This document shows, piece by piece, positions 10,708 through 23,300 of a stretch of 64,000 nt of DNA. The stretch is from positions 62,001-126,000 of the forward strand of contig JAFEMH010004874.1 in the NCBI GenBank assembly GCA_022495995.1, given 5' to 3'. How positions within the stretch are numbered: the stretch's first letter is position 1; each line of letters starts with the position of its first letter. Under the pieces are notes generated by a model that did no database searches, was not told where the DNA came from, and worked only from the letters and a program-made list of their open reading frames with translations. The stretch is from Adenophora triphylla var. japonica (taxonomy: Eukaryota; Streptophyta; Magnoliopsida; Asterales; Campanulaceae). The translations under genes were made by a program, and so were the position numbers.

Positions 10708-11881
10708 GTTTAATCAAACCAAGACAATACCCACAATGCAAACACTCCCAAATAACACAGCCAGCAAAACAATACCACACAATACAGTCACAGAAAAGAT
10801 AATCAACCACACATTACAGTCACAGCCCACTGCAAACACAGTCACCCAACAACACCAACATAAAACACTAGAAGTAATCGAACACCACCAACACAGACAT
10901 TAATCTCCTATCAATCCCAACCGAAACCTCCACACAGCTCCCCGAGAAGTTGAATGCTCAACAAGGAATGACTTTCGAAATTTACCTTACAAAGCTTTCC
11001 CCAAACCTCCTAGCTCCACCTCTTTGCTCCAAACCAAGCTTCAATAGATTTTTGCCAAAAGCCCCATAGTTGCTGTTCTAGGGTTTCGAGTTGATTGGTT
11101 CAAGGGAGAAATTTATGGATGGAATGGGTGATTAAGGGGGTCGGAATTGATGGATTAGGGGGCGGTTAGGTTCAATTCGGGATTTAAGGGCTGCAATTGG
11201 TGGGTTTAAGATAGAGGGAGAGAAAGGGTTTAATGGGGGCCGAATTAGGGGTGAGGATGGTGGCGGTTTAATGGAGGAGAGAGAGAGAGGAAAGGGGAAA
11301 AGAAGAAAAGAACGGGAAGAAGAAGAAGAGTGGGTAGGGGCGGCAGCGGTTTTGGTGGTGGGTTGGGTGGCGTGAATTGAGGTAGAGAGGTAATTAAAGA
11401 AGGAAGGAGGAAGAAAAAGTAATGGGGGAAGAAGGGTTAATGGAAAAAAGAAAAAAAAAACCCAGTAAGCGTTCCCCTTTTTTTTCATTTTTTTTTCAAA
11501 ACATAATAGCACGACTCGTACTTTTAAGCCCGAGTCGTTTCCCACCTTCCAGTCGTGATACGAGGCGTGAAATAAGTTGTACTCGTGCAGGTTCTTGCAA
11601 CGAGTCGTGCACGTATCCACGAGTCGTGCCCAGGCCATTTTTTCAACTTTTTTTTTTTACACAGCCTGGACACAGTTTCTTTGCTCCACTCCACTGCTTT
11701 TCTGCACACCGCCACAACACAAAACCCTTAGTAGCACCAATTCTATACAAAATAAAAATAAACAAAAATAACAAAGAGATAAACAATAAAATCCTCGGGT
11801 TGCCTCTCGGTAAGCCGCCCTTCTTTACCGTCTTTAGCTAGACCAAATGCCGGGTTTAATGCCCCCGGCATAGCATATGGC
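10708..11881 (-). other. Athila spacer between pol and the post-pol ORF
   Basis: About 1.2 kb with no supported coding sequence. It includes purine-rich GAGAGAGAG tracts (11270-11440) and a second palindrome array at 11508-11635. Open frames here on both strands are low complexity. Confidence 0.6.
11508..11635. promoter_or_regulatory. Second ACGASTCGT palindrome array, upstream of the post-pol ORF
   Basis: CACGACTCGTAC, CAACGAGTCGTGCACG and CCACGAGTCGTGCC, with weaker copies (CCGAGTCGTTTC, CAGTCGTGATACGAGG), repeat the palindrome of the Athila LTR. The array lies after the pol stop and about 800 bp before the post-pol ORF start on the minus strand. This could mark an internal promoter for that ORF; the function is inferred from shared sequence only. 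Confidence 0.5.
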
Positions 11882-14332
11882 TCAATCATAATTAGGATCG
11901 TAGAGATCCATCATCTCCACATCCTCCACAGTAATATCGCTCCCATCAAAATAGGGCTTCAACCTTTGCCCATTTACCTTAAACTCTTGGTCTCCGAAAA
12001 GACTAGCGATCACAACCGCACCATGTGGGAATACCTCCCTCACCAAATAGGGACCGATCCACCGGGACCTCAATTTACCGGGAAACAAGCGCAAGCGGGA
12101 GTCAAATAGGAGGACTTTTTGACCAACCTTAAATTCCCTCCTTAAAATCATTTTATCGTGCCACGCTTTTGCTCGTTCCTTGTAGGACAAATTATTTTCG
12201 TAGGCCTCTCTACGGATTTCATCAAGTTCATTCAATTGTAATTTCCTCTCCTCACCGGACCCGTCTAAGTTCATGTTGAACTTTTTAATCGCCCAAAAAG
12301 CTTTGTGCTCTAATTCCACGGGCAAGTGACATGGCTTCCCAAACACCAACCGATATGGGGACATACCAATAGGTGTCTTGTAGGCCGTACGATAAGCCCA
12401 TAGAGCATCCTCTAGCCTAAGACTCCAATCTTTCCTATTCGGATTTACGGTCTTTTCGAGGATCGATTTAATTTCCCTAATGGATACCTCGGCCTGACCA
12501 TTCGTTTGGGGATGATAAGCGGTAGAGACCTTATGAGTGATATTATACTTTTTGACCAAGGCCTCCACCATCCTATTGCAAAAATGAGTCCCCCTATCAC
12601 TAATCAAGGCCCTAGGCATCCCAAATCTAGACACAACATTACTCTTGAGGAAACTCACCACCACTTTAGAATCATCGGTGCGCGTAGGGATCGCTTCGAC
12701 CCACTTGGAGACGTAGTCCACTGCAAGCAAGATGTACACAAAACCAAAAGAAATAGGGAACAGACCCATAAAGTCGATTCCCCACACATCAAAAACTTCG
12801 CAATTAATTACGATGTTTTGTGGCATCTCACTGCGGCGTCCTATATTTCCAACACGTTGACACCGGTCACAAGACTTACAAAATGCAGTGGCATCCATAA
12901 ACAACTTTGGCCAAAAGAAGCCACTGTCTAACACTTTCCTAGCGGTGTTTTTGGCACCAAAGGGACCACCGCATGCATACTCGTGACAGAACTTTAGGAT
13001 AGAGGCCACCTCATTTTCCGGGACACATCTACGAATAACTTGGTCAGCGCAGTGCTTCCACAAGTTTGGTTCGTCCCACACATAATACTTAGCTTCACTG
13101 CGGATTTTGTCTCTCTTGGATTTTGAAAATCCTTGGGGAAATTTATTAGAGACCAAAAAGTTTACTAAATCCGCATACCAAGGAAATACCTCTTTAACCA
13201 CCCACAAAGCCTCATCAGGAAACTCGCCCCTAATAGGGGCTTGCTTATAAGGCTTGTCATCCTCTCTCACCAACCGACTCAAGTGATCGGCCACAACGTT
13301 TTCGGCCCCTTTCTTATCCTTGATTTCTATGTCAAACTCACTCAACAGAAGGATCCACCGAATGAGTCTCGTTTTCGCCTCTTTCTTAGACATCAAATAC
13401 CTAAGAGCAGCATGATCGGTGTACACAATGATTTTGGTCCCAAGCAAATAGGACCTAAACTTCTCTAATGCAAAGACCACCGCTAACATCTCTTTTTCTG
13501 TAGTGGAGTAATTTCTTTGTGCCTCATTCAAAGTCATAGACGCATAATAAATCACATGAGAGGCACGATCCACTTTTTGACCAAAAACTGCCCCCACGGC
13601 ATAATCACTCGCATCACACATGATCTCAAACGGGAGAGACCAATTGGGGGCTTGAATAATAGGAGTAGATGTCAACCTACCCTTCAACTCATCAAAAGCG
13701 TTCTTGCATTTATCATCAAATTTAAAATCCACCTCTTTTTGCAACAAGGTGCATAGAGGTGATGCAATTTTTGAAAAATCTTTTATGAAGCGACGGTAGA
13801 ACCCCGCTTGACCAAGGAACGACCGCACTTCACGCACATTTGTAGGGTAAGGAAGTGTGGAAATAACATCAATTTTTTCTTTATCCACTTCAATACCCTT
13901 TTTCGACACCACATGTCCTAACACAATGCCTTGCTCAACCATGAAGTGACATTTTTCAAAATTTAAAACCAAATTTGTTTCAACACATCGATCCAGAACT
14001 AAAGCAAGGTGAGCAAGACATTGGTCGAACGAGTCTCCATGGACGGTGAAGTCATCCATGAAAACCTCCATAAACTTCTCTACAAAGTCGGAGAAGATGC
14101 TCATCATACACCTTTGAAAAGTCGCAGGTGCATTGCATAAACCAAAGGGCATCCTCCGATAGGCAAAGGTGCCGAAGGGGCAAGTAAAAGTGGTTTTCTC
14201 TTGGTCTTCCGGTGCAATTGGTATTTGAAAATACCCAGAATAACCATCAAGAAAACAGTAGTACGCCCTTCCGGCAAGCCTTTCCAACATCTGATCAATA
14301 AATGGGAGGGAGAAGTGATCTTTCCTAGTTAC
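11882..14332 (-). CDS. pol: Athila pol, 3' part: reverse transcriptase, RNase H, integrase
   Basis: 817 codons open to the stop at 11882. The frame continues artificially upstream into the nested LTR, so only sequence from 14332 belongs here. It starts inside RT just after the RRLNE of the 5' part. In order: RT ([28 protein letters not shown], and the catalytic box as FMDD near 14055), RNase H ([14 protein letters not shown] and the [10 protein letters not shown] segment), integrase with CKSCDRCQ zinc-binding cysteines, DDE region ([15 protein letters not shown], then the downstream Glu), and a GPY/F module (RWIGPYLV). No internal stop. Removing the Tat insertion and one CTCAT copy would rejoin this in frame with 35993-38971, giving a gag-pol frame of about 1,810 codons. 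It would copy and integrate the element in a virus-like particle. Confidence 0.93.
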   Translation of the reverse strand, partial: VTRKDHFSLPFIDQMLERLAGRAYYCFLDGYSGYFQIPIAPEDQEKTTFTCPFGTFAYRRMPFGLCNAPATFQRCMMSIFSDFVEKFMEVFMDDFTVHGDSFDQCLAHLALVLDRCVETNLVLNFEKCHFMVEQGIVLGHVVSKKGIEVDKEKIDVISTLPYPTNVREVRSFLGQAGFYRRFIKDFSKIASPLCTLLQKEVDFKFDDKCKNAFDELKGRLTSTPIIQAPNWSLPFEIMCDASDYAVGAVFGQKVDRASHVIYYASMTLNEAQRNYSTTEKEMLAVVFALEKFRSYLLGTKIIVYTDHAALRYLMSKKEAKTRLIRWILLLSEFDIEIKDKKGAENVVADHLSRLVREDDKPYKQAPIRGEFPDEALWVVKEVFPWYADLVNFLVSNKFPQGFSKSKRDKIRSEAKYYVWDEPNLWKHCADQVIRRCVPENEVASILKFCHEYACGGPFGAKNTARKVLDSGFFWPKLFMDATAFCKSCDRCQRVGNIGRRSEMPQNIVINCEVFDVWGIDFMGLFPISFGFVYILLAVDYVSKWVEAIPTRTDDSKVVVSFLKSNVVSRFGMPRALISDRGTHFCNRMVEALVKKYNITHKVSTAYHPQTNGQAEVSIREIKSILEKTVNPNRKDWSLRLEDALWAYRTAYKTPIGMSPYRLVFGKPCHLPVELEHKAFWAIKKFNMNLDGSGEERKLQLNELDEIRREAYENNLSYKERAKAWHDKMILRREFKVGQKVLLFDSRLRLFPGKLRSRWIGPYLVREVFPHGAVVIASLFGDQEFKVNGQRLKPYFDGSDITVEDVEMMDLYDPNYD

Positions 14333-14337
14333 CTCAT

Positions 14338-15747
14338 TGTAAGTACCCCAATCTGGATCACCCCCTTTCACACACACGGGAAACACCGCAGACTCATCAA
14401 CGCAGTCTCGGAGACCTCTGGCACTCAAAACCCTCTCAAAACCCTCTCAAACCCCCAACCAAACCAAGGGAGGAGCCTTCCTGGGATAAAAAGGGACAAA
14501 AGGACCTTTTGGGAATTTTCAGGAAATCAGAAAAGCAATTAAGGTCCGTACGGACCTCTTTGTTTCAATGATTACTAAATCCCCTTAAAGTCCACAATAT
14601 TCCCTCAAATCCCGGAAGAAATGATTACCCAAATGCATGGTTGGTCCGTACGGACCTCTTTGCATCTTTGAGTTGGTCCGTACGGACCTTCTTGCATGGG
14701 GGACATCATCATTCCAGAATATTCACCATCATTGCGGATTCCCTCAAATCGAGGAAATCCAAAATTACGGATAACCAAGAAGGTCCGTACGGACCTCTTT
14801 GCTCGAAATTTTTACTATAAATAGAGGGCTCCCCCTCCTCATTTTCACACACCTCCCTCTTCTCTCTTCCTCCCTTAGCCTTCGGCTCCCCTCTAGAGTC
14901 CTCTCGAGGCACTCCCGGCCCCTTTCGGATCCTTCCGAGGCCTTCCGAGCTCCCTTGTGGTGCTCAGAAGCCTCCCAGCGCTCCCGAGACGCTCTCGCGC
15001 TGCCCCGAGGCACTCTCGAGGTACTCTGAGGCCCCTCGTGGTACTCAGAGGCCTTGCACAGTCTTTCCACGGTGTCCCGGCTCTTTCAGGAGTCAAACCG
15101 ACGATCCCAAACCACGCCGAAACTCTGTCCGAGTGCCTCACGCCACCACAACGCACGCCGAACCTCTGCAGAGTGATCCCGACGATCCCCACGCACGCCG
15201 AACCTGCGCCCGAACGCAGCCTACAACCTCAACTCACGCCGAAACTGCTGTCCGCGGACAACCGGCATCTCCCGAAGCAATCCCGATCCGTGCAGGAGCT
15301 ACTCCGACCTCAAACACCATTCCCGGCGGAAGACGGACACGAACCAACATTGGTAAGGCTTCCTTCCTATACTATTTCAATACATTTCCATACATAGCAT
15401 ACAATGTAGACATCCGATCTGACATGCATTTTTAAAAGCACACACACACACACAACATTTAAAGGATATTAGGGGTATCCGAAAGACTCGTTTTACGAGG
15501 CTACTCGGAGTGAGCTCTAATATTCTAATATTCTCTTCCGGGAGTCATCGACCTCCGAACTCAAAATCTCATCACACAAAAACAGGTTTAAAATTATCTT
15601 TAAGCGTGCCCTTTTCAATGTTTTGGGCTTAATAAAAACGGCGTGGCGACTCTACAAAAACAAAAACGGCGAGACACGTCGCCCCAACGCGAAAGATGCC
15701 GGATCTTGGGCGCGAGCAGCGCTGCCTCTCGGATCCGGGTAATTTCG
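14338..15747 (+). repeat. Tat LTR 1 (5')
   Basis: TATA box TATAAATA at 14816-14823. Four copies of the palindrome GGTCCGTACGGACC lie upstream at 14543, 14643, 14675 and 14782, the last ending about 20 bp before the TATA box. Downstream is a C-rich transcribed region, then a CA-repeat at about 15438-15455. It differs from LTR 2 and 3 mainly by 1-4 bp indels. Confidence 0.93.
14543..14795. promoter_or_regulatory. GGTCCGTACGGACC palindromes in the Tat LTR promoter
   Basis: Perfect 14-bp palindromes at 14543-14556, 14643-14656, 14675-14688 and 14782-14795, most followed by TCTTTG. LTR 2 has them at 31821, 31922 (12-bp core), 31952 and 32058. LTR 3 has them at 34780, 34881 (core), 34911 and 35018. 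Copies also occur at 25691 and 25733 (core) and at 29273 (one base short) and 29305. A perfect palindrome at this copy number next to the TATA box suggests a dimeric DNA-binding protein; which one is unknown. Confidence 0.7.
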
Positions 15748-17088
15748 GTTAGGCGACTCTCATTGGGGTAATTTTGTTTTAAAAACTTTTAAACAAAACA
15801 AAAGATTTTTAAAACGATGATGAGGGTCAAAACTTTCATTTTACCCCTTCCTTTAAGCTACATGTGTGTGTGTGTGCACGTGCTTCGTTTTTATTTTACA
15901 AAAAAAAAAAAATACAAAAAAATGCATCAATATACATACTGTGCATACATTTAAAATTCTTCAAAAACTTCTGTTTTACTCGGAAAAAGAATTTTAGAGA
16001 CCGCACACTACGCGCCTTCTTTGCCTCGGTTACACCGCACTCTACTCACTCCTGCTTCTTGCCTCGGTTACACCGCACGCTACTCACACTCTTTGCCTCG
16101 GATACAGGCACACTACAACCCTCGGCCGGAGTGGTCTCGGTTGCGATCCGTTAGGTCTTCCTAGGCCTCTTGGATGCGCACGGGATCATTCCAAACATCC
16201 CATCCTAGCCAAGCGTCAACCACACGTTTGAGTCTTGAGTCACACTCTGTCCGGACTCGGTTGGTTTTACCCGGTCAGGTGTCATACGGCTGGATACATA
16301 TACCATGCGGCCATTTTACAGTCAAGGCTCGGAACTCAAGATCCCTTGCGCAAGCAAAGCGATGAAAGGTCATGCTAAAATCTTGACTGATCTTGATTTC
16401 GAAGCTACACCCGACGATGTTCCGTCCAGGATATACATCCATGCTCGCATGACACCATGTCATCACGCCTTTGATACGTCGGCCATGACGATATGACCCG
16501 GCCAACGCCTAACGTCACGAGATCCCTTGCGCAAGCAAGCAGAGAAGGTCATGCCGAACTCTTGACCTGATCTTGACTCAGTGGCCGGCTCGGTTCACTA
16601 TTCACATGGCTAACGCATCAAAACGAACATGACAGGCTCGGTCCTTAGGTTCGATTTTTCTTTTAGGCCGGTGGAAACCGCTTGCACTATAGGACCCTCG
16701 CACAGGCTGTCCACCTGAGATGTCGAAATACGGGTGCAAAACGAGGGCTTATAGCCGCACGAGATGGTCTCCAGCGGACCCGGGATCTAGCATAGTTGCG
16801 AAAAACAAGAGCAATCTTTTCCAACCTACCTAGGATTCTGAGAAAACATGTTTTAAGTAAATTAAAACAACAAAAAAAATCAAAAATAAAAGAAACGGAA
16901 ACCGCATGCCACGTGAGCTTTCCCCCTTTTATCCCGTTAGGCCATTCCCGTGTCTAAACCTTGCCCATCACCCCCTCCAGCTAACAGAGAGTGGTCGAGA
17001 GTACCCGGGAAACCGTCTCCCAGTGTCAAAAACAGCAAGGTCCTACCTCCTTCCCAGCTCTGTCACCAGGACAGTCTGTCAATTCCCC
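15748..17088 (+). other. Tat primer-binding site and 5' leader
   Basis: GTTAGGCGACTCTCATTGGGG directly follows the LTR where the primer-binding site belongs; it resembles the TGGCGACTCT-type sites of Tat elements, though I cannot assign the tRNA. The leader has a TGTGTGTG tract near 15862 and tandem GCCTCGGTTACACCGCAC units (16022-16110). Its first 460 bp recur at 33031-33495. Confidence 0.65.
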
Positions 17089-18090
17089 ATGGCCAAGTCG
17101 GTGGATAACAACGATGAGAACGGGACCTTACCCCCAAGAAATTTCCCAACATTGGAAGAAGTTTGGCAGGTCCTCATGGCTATTGAGAAACGTCAAGGTG
17201 AGCAACAAGCCTGGATCGAAGGTGCCATGCACCACTTCGGAACCTTAGCCACCCAACTACCAGGGCTTCCCAGTCGCCATGGCTTGCTCCTACGGCCTCT
17301 AACGTCTCTCATTGTCTCCCGGAAGTCAACTGTTACCCTCGTGCGAGCCATGCGGTTATGACGTAAGGCCACAAGACCTTCCGAGAGGAAAGCACGCCCA
17401 TCCGGCCTCACGAGGTCCCGGTACCACCGCCGAACAACGAACACATCTAGTGGGACGTGCGATTGCGGTGCTTGTCGGAAATGGAATTCCGAGGATGCAA
17501 TGAATGAGGGCCGTCCTCGACGAAAGAAGAAGCTATCTTCTCGACAAAAAGCGAAAAAGAGGTATGAATCTGGTGATCCCACGGTCGGAACCCTTGGAGA
17601 ACCCTCGGGAAAGTTTGACTACTATGTCATCTACTCCGACAAATCTCCCGGCCTAGTTACGCACGGGGCCACGGCAATGTTTGCTCCATGATCAGTGGGA
17701 CGAGCTTCGCACCGCCACCGAAGGCCCGAAGGTCCGAGATAATCCAACCCCTGTCTTGGGAAGATCTCAAAGCCACTATTGATGCTTGATAAAAGCCATG
17801 ACGGTGAACGAATTGAAATGCGCGGATGCGGCCTTACGCCAATCGAGGCTCCTCCCACTCCGAAACGGGAGAGACAAGCAAAACCATAAGTCCGAGAGGT
17901 GAATGTTACGACACGTTCGGTCAAATCCCAGTGAATCCTCCACGGACGAGACAAAAGGCCGGCCATTACACGAGCCACGGGTGAAAAGGGGCCCTACGCC
18001 AAGAAGAGTGAAACCTTGGACCCCGAAGGTTGAAGATCTGTCTTGACACGGCTCAAGCGCACTCGGGCTAACATCTCACTCTGGTCCTTA
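17089..18090 (+). pseudogene. gag: Tat gag remnant
   Basis: A start at ATG 17089 gives MAKSVDNNDENGTLPPRNFP followed by a helical segment and QGEQQAWIEGAMHHF, the kind of N-terminus Tat gag proteins have. The frame then breaks several times. Fragments such as RRKKKLSSRQKAKKRYESGD (from about 17515) appear in another frame. No intact capsid domain or CCHC zinc knuckle is visible, and the total length is shorter than a typical Tat gag, so internal deletion is likely. Confidence 0.55.
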
Positions 18091-18099
18091 CTCACTTCA

Positions 18100-18480
18100 T
18101 CTTACCCGCACAAGCTCAAGTTGGAAGAAAGCACTGGCCCGGACCATGGTTCCCATCACGGTGACACACGATGAAGCGGTTCGGATGATTGGCAACGTCA
18201 ATTACGGCAATATCATCACCTTCACGAGCTCGATCTTCCAAAATTTGGGGGCGACCACAACGAGCCTCTCTACATAACGGTTCAAGCGGACGAGCGCCGT
18301 CTCCCTCGGGTGTTGGTAGATGGGGGATCATCCATGAACGTCCTTCCGGCCAAAATGATGGATTTGCTAGGGATCAAAGCAGCGATCTAAAACCCTCGAC
18401 TCGGGCAATCAAGGCATACGACTCAACATCCCGCCCGAGTCTTGGGAATAGCCACCTTGAACCTTTGGTTTGGAAAACAA
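18100..18480 (+). pseudogene. pro: Tat aspartic protease remnant
   Basis: One frame reads LYITVQADERRLPRVLVDGG and then SSMNVLPAKMMDLLGI. The catalytic Asp codon is at 18319-18321, within VDGGSS, where Gypsy proteases carry D-S/G-G. Upstream (18150-18250) a second frame encodes the usual beta-strand lead-in. At least one frameshift separates the two, so no functional protease is made. It would have cleaved the polyprotein. Confidence 0.7.
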
Positions 18481-19980
18481 ATGGTCCCAGCGGATTTCCA
18501 AGTCATTCGACATCCCGATCACATTCACTGCCATTTTGGGGCGCCCTTGGCTACACCGGATCAATGGGGTGGCATCCACTCTCCATCGGTGCGTAAAGTT
18601 CGTCCAAGGAACGGATCTTACCATCATCTACGGTGATAGCATAGTCAACGAAAGGACCGAAACAAACGGCGTCGGTCTTAGAAATCAAACCCGACGATGA
18701 TGGCATGATGCTAACGGGGTTCACCATCGAAAGCCCAGGCCCAAGTGTGCCACATAGACACCTTTGATTTGGGACAAGATCCCTCCCCGATGAAAATGAT
18801 GAAGCACATGAACTACATCCGGGGCTCGGTTTGGGAAAACGCCGTCGGGGCACTCAACGGATCATCAATATCAAAGAACGAGAATACCTGCACGGCTGGG
18901 ATACTCTCCTACTCCCGAACACATTGCGGAGGACAAGCGAGCTGCACGAAAATGCTCCACGAGATAACAAAAGAGGCTTGCACGCAATCTCCGATCTTCG
19001 TCCTTACGGCTTCGACATGACCAAGTACTTCACAAGGAAGGCCGGCAACTTGGAAGAAGATCCGAGAAAAGGAACAGGCGATCGGCGCCAAACAAAGGCG
19101 GCCGACAACCATGGACAAGCTCCAGCGAGAACACAGCAAGATTCGGAGGCCTCGAAGCCAAATCCTGTCCGAAGAGCATTCCTCGACACACCGCCCTGCC
19201 GGGATCCACAACCACCACTATTCACAATGAATTTTGGTTCGGAAAACTCCCTCTTTGGCGGAAGAATTCGAAAAACTCTCTGTCAACACTCCTGCCTTCA
19301 ACAAGCGGGACGAGTGCATTCGAGCTAGTAATGCCCAAGACAAAAGCAAGAGACTCCGCGACGATGCTTGGGACGAACCACTGCTCCACCTGCTCTTCAA
19401 AGAAGAAATCGAGATGCCGGATCTAATCGATTTTGTTTCGATAACTCTGTGATAGCAATGATCGGGAACGGTGACATAAAGCCTTTCAAGCCCCATCTCC
19501 TATCAAGCTCATTTGCCACTCAATAAGCTGGGCCACATTCTCCGGACCTCTTTTGCCCGGCAAAAGGACATGATCGAACAACTTGGTCGACCCCTCGAGT
19601 CCTAGAGTCTAGTGTCAAAACTCATCCACGAGTCCATTAGCTTTGAATTTGAGTCTCTCGAGTCATCGATGGCCTCGCGCCGGAAGATTACGAACTCATT
19701 GCCAATAATGTATTCCCGTATGCTCTTAATGAATGCTTCGATCTTTCCGAGTATCCTCTCATTGCATCTTTAACAAGCGATAAATTAACTAACACACAAA
19801 CGAGTTAATAACGATTCACTTGATAAAGAAGCGGACACATTAAACGAACAATACATTAAGCACATCTTTAAGCATGTTGTCAAACGAGAGAAAAACCGGG
19901 CCCAAGTGCCGAGGAGGTTTTAACCAAAGTGAATTTGGGAGCTGGCGAAGAGCCAAAAGAGGCATAAATCGGAAGTTTCT
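18481..19980 (+). pseudogene. Tat protease-RT linker, decayed
   Basis: About 1.5 kb of frame-shifted polyprotein. Readable pieces on the plus strand include EEFEKLSVNTPAFNKRDECI (about 19261-19320), similar in position and style to the charged linker before RT in Tat elements. No enzyme domain is recognised. Open frames on the opposite strand are shadows. Confidence 0.5.
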
Positions 19981-20660
19981 TCACCGGCACGAGCAAGACG
20001 CATTGGCGCCTTTGCTCAAGAGTTCGTGGATGTGTTCGCTTGGTCTTACGAGACATGCCGGATTAGATCCTAACATTGTAGAGCACCGGATCCCCTTGAA
20101 TCCAGAGGCTAAGCCCATCAAGCAAAAGCTACGCCGAATCAAGCCGGAATGGTCTTTACAAGTCAAAGAGGAGATCGAAAAAATGCTCCGCGTCGGCTTC
20201 ATCGGGGTGATCGAGTACCCAAATGGCTCTCCAATATCGTCACGGTCACCGAGGCCGATGGAAAAGTACTGTTTGTTGCGTGGACTTCGAGATCTCAACA
20301 AAGCAAGTCCCAAGGACGATTTTCCACTACCCAACATCGACATGTTGGTAGACACTCTGACCAATTTCGAAGTCAAGTCCTTCGTGGACGGTTTGCCGGC
20401 TACAATCGGATCAAGATGGCGAAGAAGACCAAGAAAGACGGCTTTCACAACCCACTGGGGAACCTCTTGCTACACGGTAATGCCGTTCGGACTAAAGAAC
20501 GGCCAGGGCTACCTACCAACGGGCGGCAACCGCCCTCTTCCACGATATGATCCACAAAGAGATCGAAGTGTACGTCGATGACATGATCGTTCGCTCAAAG
20601 GGATCGGACGGACAACACCTCGCGAGACACGAGAAAATTCTTGATCGCCTCCAGAAAACA
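19981..20660 (+). pseudogene. Tat reverse transcriptase remnant
   Basis: Plus-strand frames read HRIPLNPEAKPIKQKLRRIK, then VKEEIEKMLRVGFI, DFPLPNIDMLVDTLTNFEVK, TAFTTHWGTSCYTVMPFGLK and the catalytic box VYVDDMIVRSK (about 20568-20600). These are RT blocks in canonical order, but they sit in at least three frames, so the domain cannot be translated as one piece. The order and the YVDD box leave no doubt about identity and orientation. Confidence 0.88.
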
Positions 20661-20939
20661 CTCAATGAGGCTTAACCACCGCCAAATGCACATTTGGGGT
20701 TAGCGAGGCAAGGTTTTGGGATACATGGTCACCGAGAGAGGCATCGAGGTGGATCCTCAAAAGATCAAGGCTATCATCGAAATGAGACCACCGCAAACTC
20801 GGACGGAGGTGAAAAGCTTCATGGGCCGCTGCAATATATCGGCCAGCTTCGTCAACCAATTGACCTCTATATGCGAGCCAATCTTCAAGCGATGAAGAAG
20901 AACGCCGACATCGAATGGAACTCGAGAATGCCAAGATGC

Positions 20940-21330
20940 CTTTGAAAAAATAAAAGCATACCTTGTGAGTCCTCCGATTCTCTGTCCTCCCCACGAGGAA
21001 AAGCCCTTGTTGCTATACCTAAGCGTGGCCAGACACCGCGATTGGAGCCATGCTCTGTCAAGAAAAGAGGAGTCACGGGTCGAAACGCCATCTACTTCGT
21101 CGGTCGAAAGTTTCAAGGCGGCGAACTCAATTACTCGGCCCTCGAGAAAACTGCGCGGCTACGGTATGGGTTGTCGGGAAACTACGGCACTACATGCGGT
21201 CGCACACGGTACACTTGGTTTCCAAAATGGACCCGATCAAGTACCTCTTCGACAAACCATCTCTGTCAATGAGGCTCGCCAAATGGTCTTTCTTCCTAGC
21301 GAGAATTTGACATCAAGTACGTAAACCAAA
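20940..21330 (+). pseudogene. Tat RNase H (first, Gypsy-type) remnant
   Basis: YLVSPPILCPPHEEKPLLLY marks the start of the connection/RNase H domain after RT. Short pieces in other frames (SRKEESR, and the segment up to MDPIKYLFDKP near 21240) continue it. The active-site acids cannot be placed with certainty because of frameshifts. Confidence 0.65.
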
Positions 21331-21449
21331 AGTCAATCAAGGGACGGGCCATAGGTGAACAAGTGGTGATTTCCCAGCCAGACGAGGCTCGAGGCCCCGA
21401 ACCACAATTTCCGAGACGAGGGAATCTTCGCAATCGAAGGCGAAAATCG

Positions 21450-21850
21450 ATGGCAAGCTTGTTCTTCGACGGAGCGGCCAACAAAAAGGAAACGGCGTCG
21501 GTATGCTCTTGGTAGATCCCGAGGGGCGAGCACGCCCCAATTGCTATAAAGCTCAATTTCGAGGTAACCAACAATGCCGCCGAATATGAAGCTGCTTATT
21601 TCTTGGACTACAAGCCGCACTCGAGAGGAATGTCCGAAACTTCGAAGTTTATGGGGACTCGGCCTTGATCATCAACCAAGTCTCCAACAAGTGGAAAACC
21701 ATAGACCGGGCTTGCAAAAATACCATGCACGCATGGAGGACCTCATCACACAATTCGAAGAGGTCACCTTCCATTACTTGCCAAGAGACCGAAACGGGTT
21801 TGCGGATGCCTTAGCCACCTTGGCCTCCCTTGTGGAAATCCACGAAGGAA
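21450..21850 (+). pseudogene. Tat second, archaeal-type RNase H remnant
   Basis: Across two or three frames the plus strand encodes FFDGAANKKGNGVGMLLVDP, then NNAAEYEAAYF, VYGDSALIINQVSNKW and FHYLPRDRNGFADALATLA. These are the D-E-D-D acid blocks of the extra RNase H acquired by the Tat lineage, and a defining feature of that lineage. Frameshifts lie between the blocks. It would degrade the RNA strand of the hybrid during reverse transcription. Confidence 0.85.
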
Positions 21851-22079
21851 AAGCAATCAAACCCTTCAAAGTCGGACGAAAGGAAATTCACGCCTCTTGT
21901 TGTGAGATCGAACCGGAACCTAAGCCCGTCAATGAGCCATGGTATAACCCAGATCTTCCAATACCTCAAGAGCGGGAAACCACCTTCATGAACAAGGAAG
22001 ACCCACACACGGAAGGGGTCAAAACCAAGAGCATCATGGCCACTAAAACGCCTTGCCTCTCACTTCGTCATCCTCGGGG

Positions 22080-23300
22080 ACATGCTATACAAGAAACGCT
22101 ACCACGGGCCACTCTACGCTGCGTCGGCCAAGAAGAAGCAAGCAAGTTCATGAGCAGAAGTCCACAATGGGGCTTGCGGTCCCAGCATGAACGCCCGAGC
22201 CACGATGCAAATCATTCTCGGGATGGGCTACTCTTGGATCTCCATGGAGCGGATTGCATCCACTTTGTCCAAAGCTGCGACAAGTGCCAGCGGTTCTCCA
22301 ACCTCAATCATCTACCGCCCCACGATCTCTCTTGCATGACTACACCTTGGCCCTTTGCCACTTGGGGAATTGACGTCATCGGGAAAATCGCTCCGCCGGG
22401 CGGCAACGGTCGCGAGTTCATCTTAGTAGCCATCGACTACTTCACCAAATGGGTCGAAGCCGAGTCCTACAAGGTACTCGCCTCCAAGAAGGTCGCGCAT
22501 TTCCTCAAGGAAAACATCATATGCCGATACGGCATCCCAAATGAGGTCATATCGGACAACGGCTCACACTTCGAAGGGAATTCGACGGAGGCTGGCGGCT
22601 GAATTCAAGATCACACGTCACAAATCTTCTCCCTACGGCCACAAACAAACGGCGCCGTGGAAGCGGCAAACAAAACCCTCGAACGGATCATCAGAAAAAT
22701 GACCACCCGAGGACGAGATTGGCAGAAGCTGCACCTTGCACTTTGGGGCTACCGCACATCAGTCGAAACGACCACGGGAGAAACCCCATTTGCCCACGAC
22801 ATACGGGATGGAAGCAGTCCTTCCCATCGAGCTAGAAATTCCCTCACTCCGAGTCTTCTTTGGAAAATGACATCAACGAAGTCGAATGGCTCAGCCGACA
22901 TGACGAATTGGCTCTGCTAGACGAGCGACGACTAAAGGCCATGGAACACGTCCGAGCCTATCAAAGCAGGATGGCTAGAGCTTTCGACAAGAAAGTCAAA
23001 TCCCGAGACATCAGGGAAGGTGACCTTGTACTCAAAGAAAAGCCTCCCACTCGAACCAACCCACTGGGAAAATGGGAACCCACATGGATCGGCCCTTTCG
23101 TGGTTCAAAAGATCTTCTCCGGAGCGCCATGAAGCTAACGGACCTAGGCGGCAATCCCTTCATGAATCCGGTCAACGGAAGCAAACTTCGCGAGATACTT
23201 CGCCTGAAGAAGAACATTTGTGCATCTCTTGGCACTCCATGTAGTGTCGAACTACGCGGACTGAGCCCTCTAGTCAGGGAACGTAGGCAACCTTAATTGG
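22080..23300 (+). pseudogene. Tat integrase remnant
   Basis: Zinc-binding cysteines in FVQSCDKCQRF (about 22265-22300), catalytic core with WGIDVIGKI, IDYFTKWVEAESY and VISDNGSHFEG, then VEAANKTLERIIRKM carrying the third acidic residue, and a GPF module WIGPFVVQKIF near 23090. A stop after GNSTEAGG (22602) and a later frameshift break the domain. No chromodomain follows, which fits Tat. Confidence 0.88.

Noticed and set aside
11132..11638. 168-residue minus-strand frame
   Set aside because: Ser/Pro-rich low-complexity translation of the Athila spacer with the palindrome array; no domain.
12506..12931. 141-residue plus-strand frame
   Set aside because: Shadow of the Athila integrase on the other strand.
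16906..17361. Longer gag start at 16906
   Set aside because: The residues before ATG 17089 come from a leader with no gag-like character; 17089 gives the natural N-terminus.
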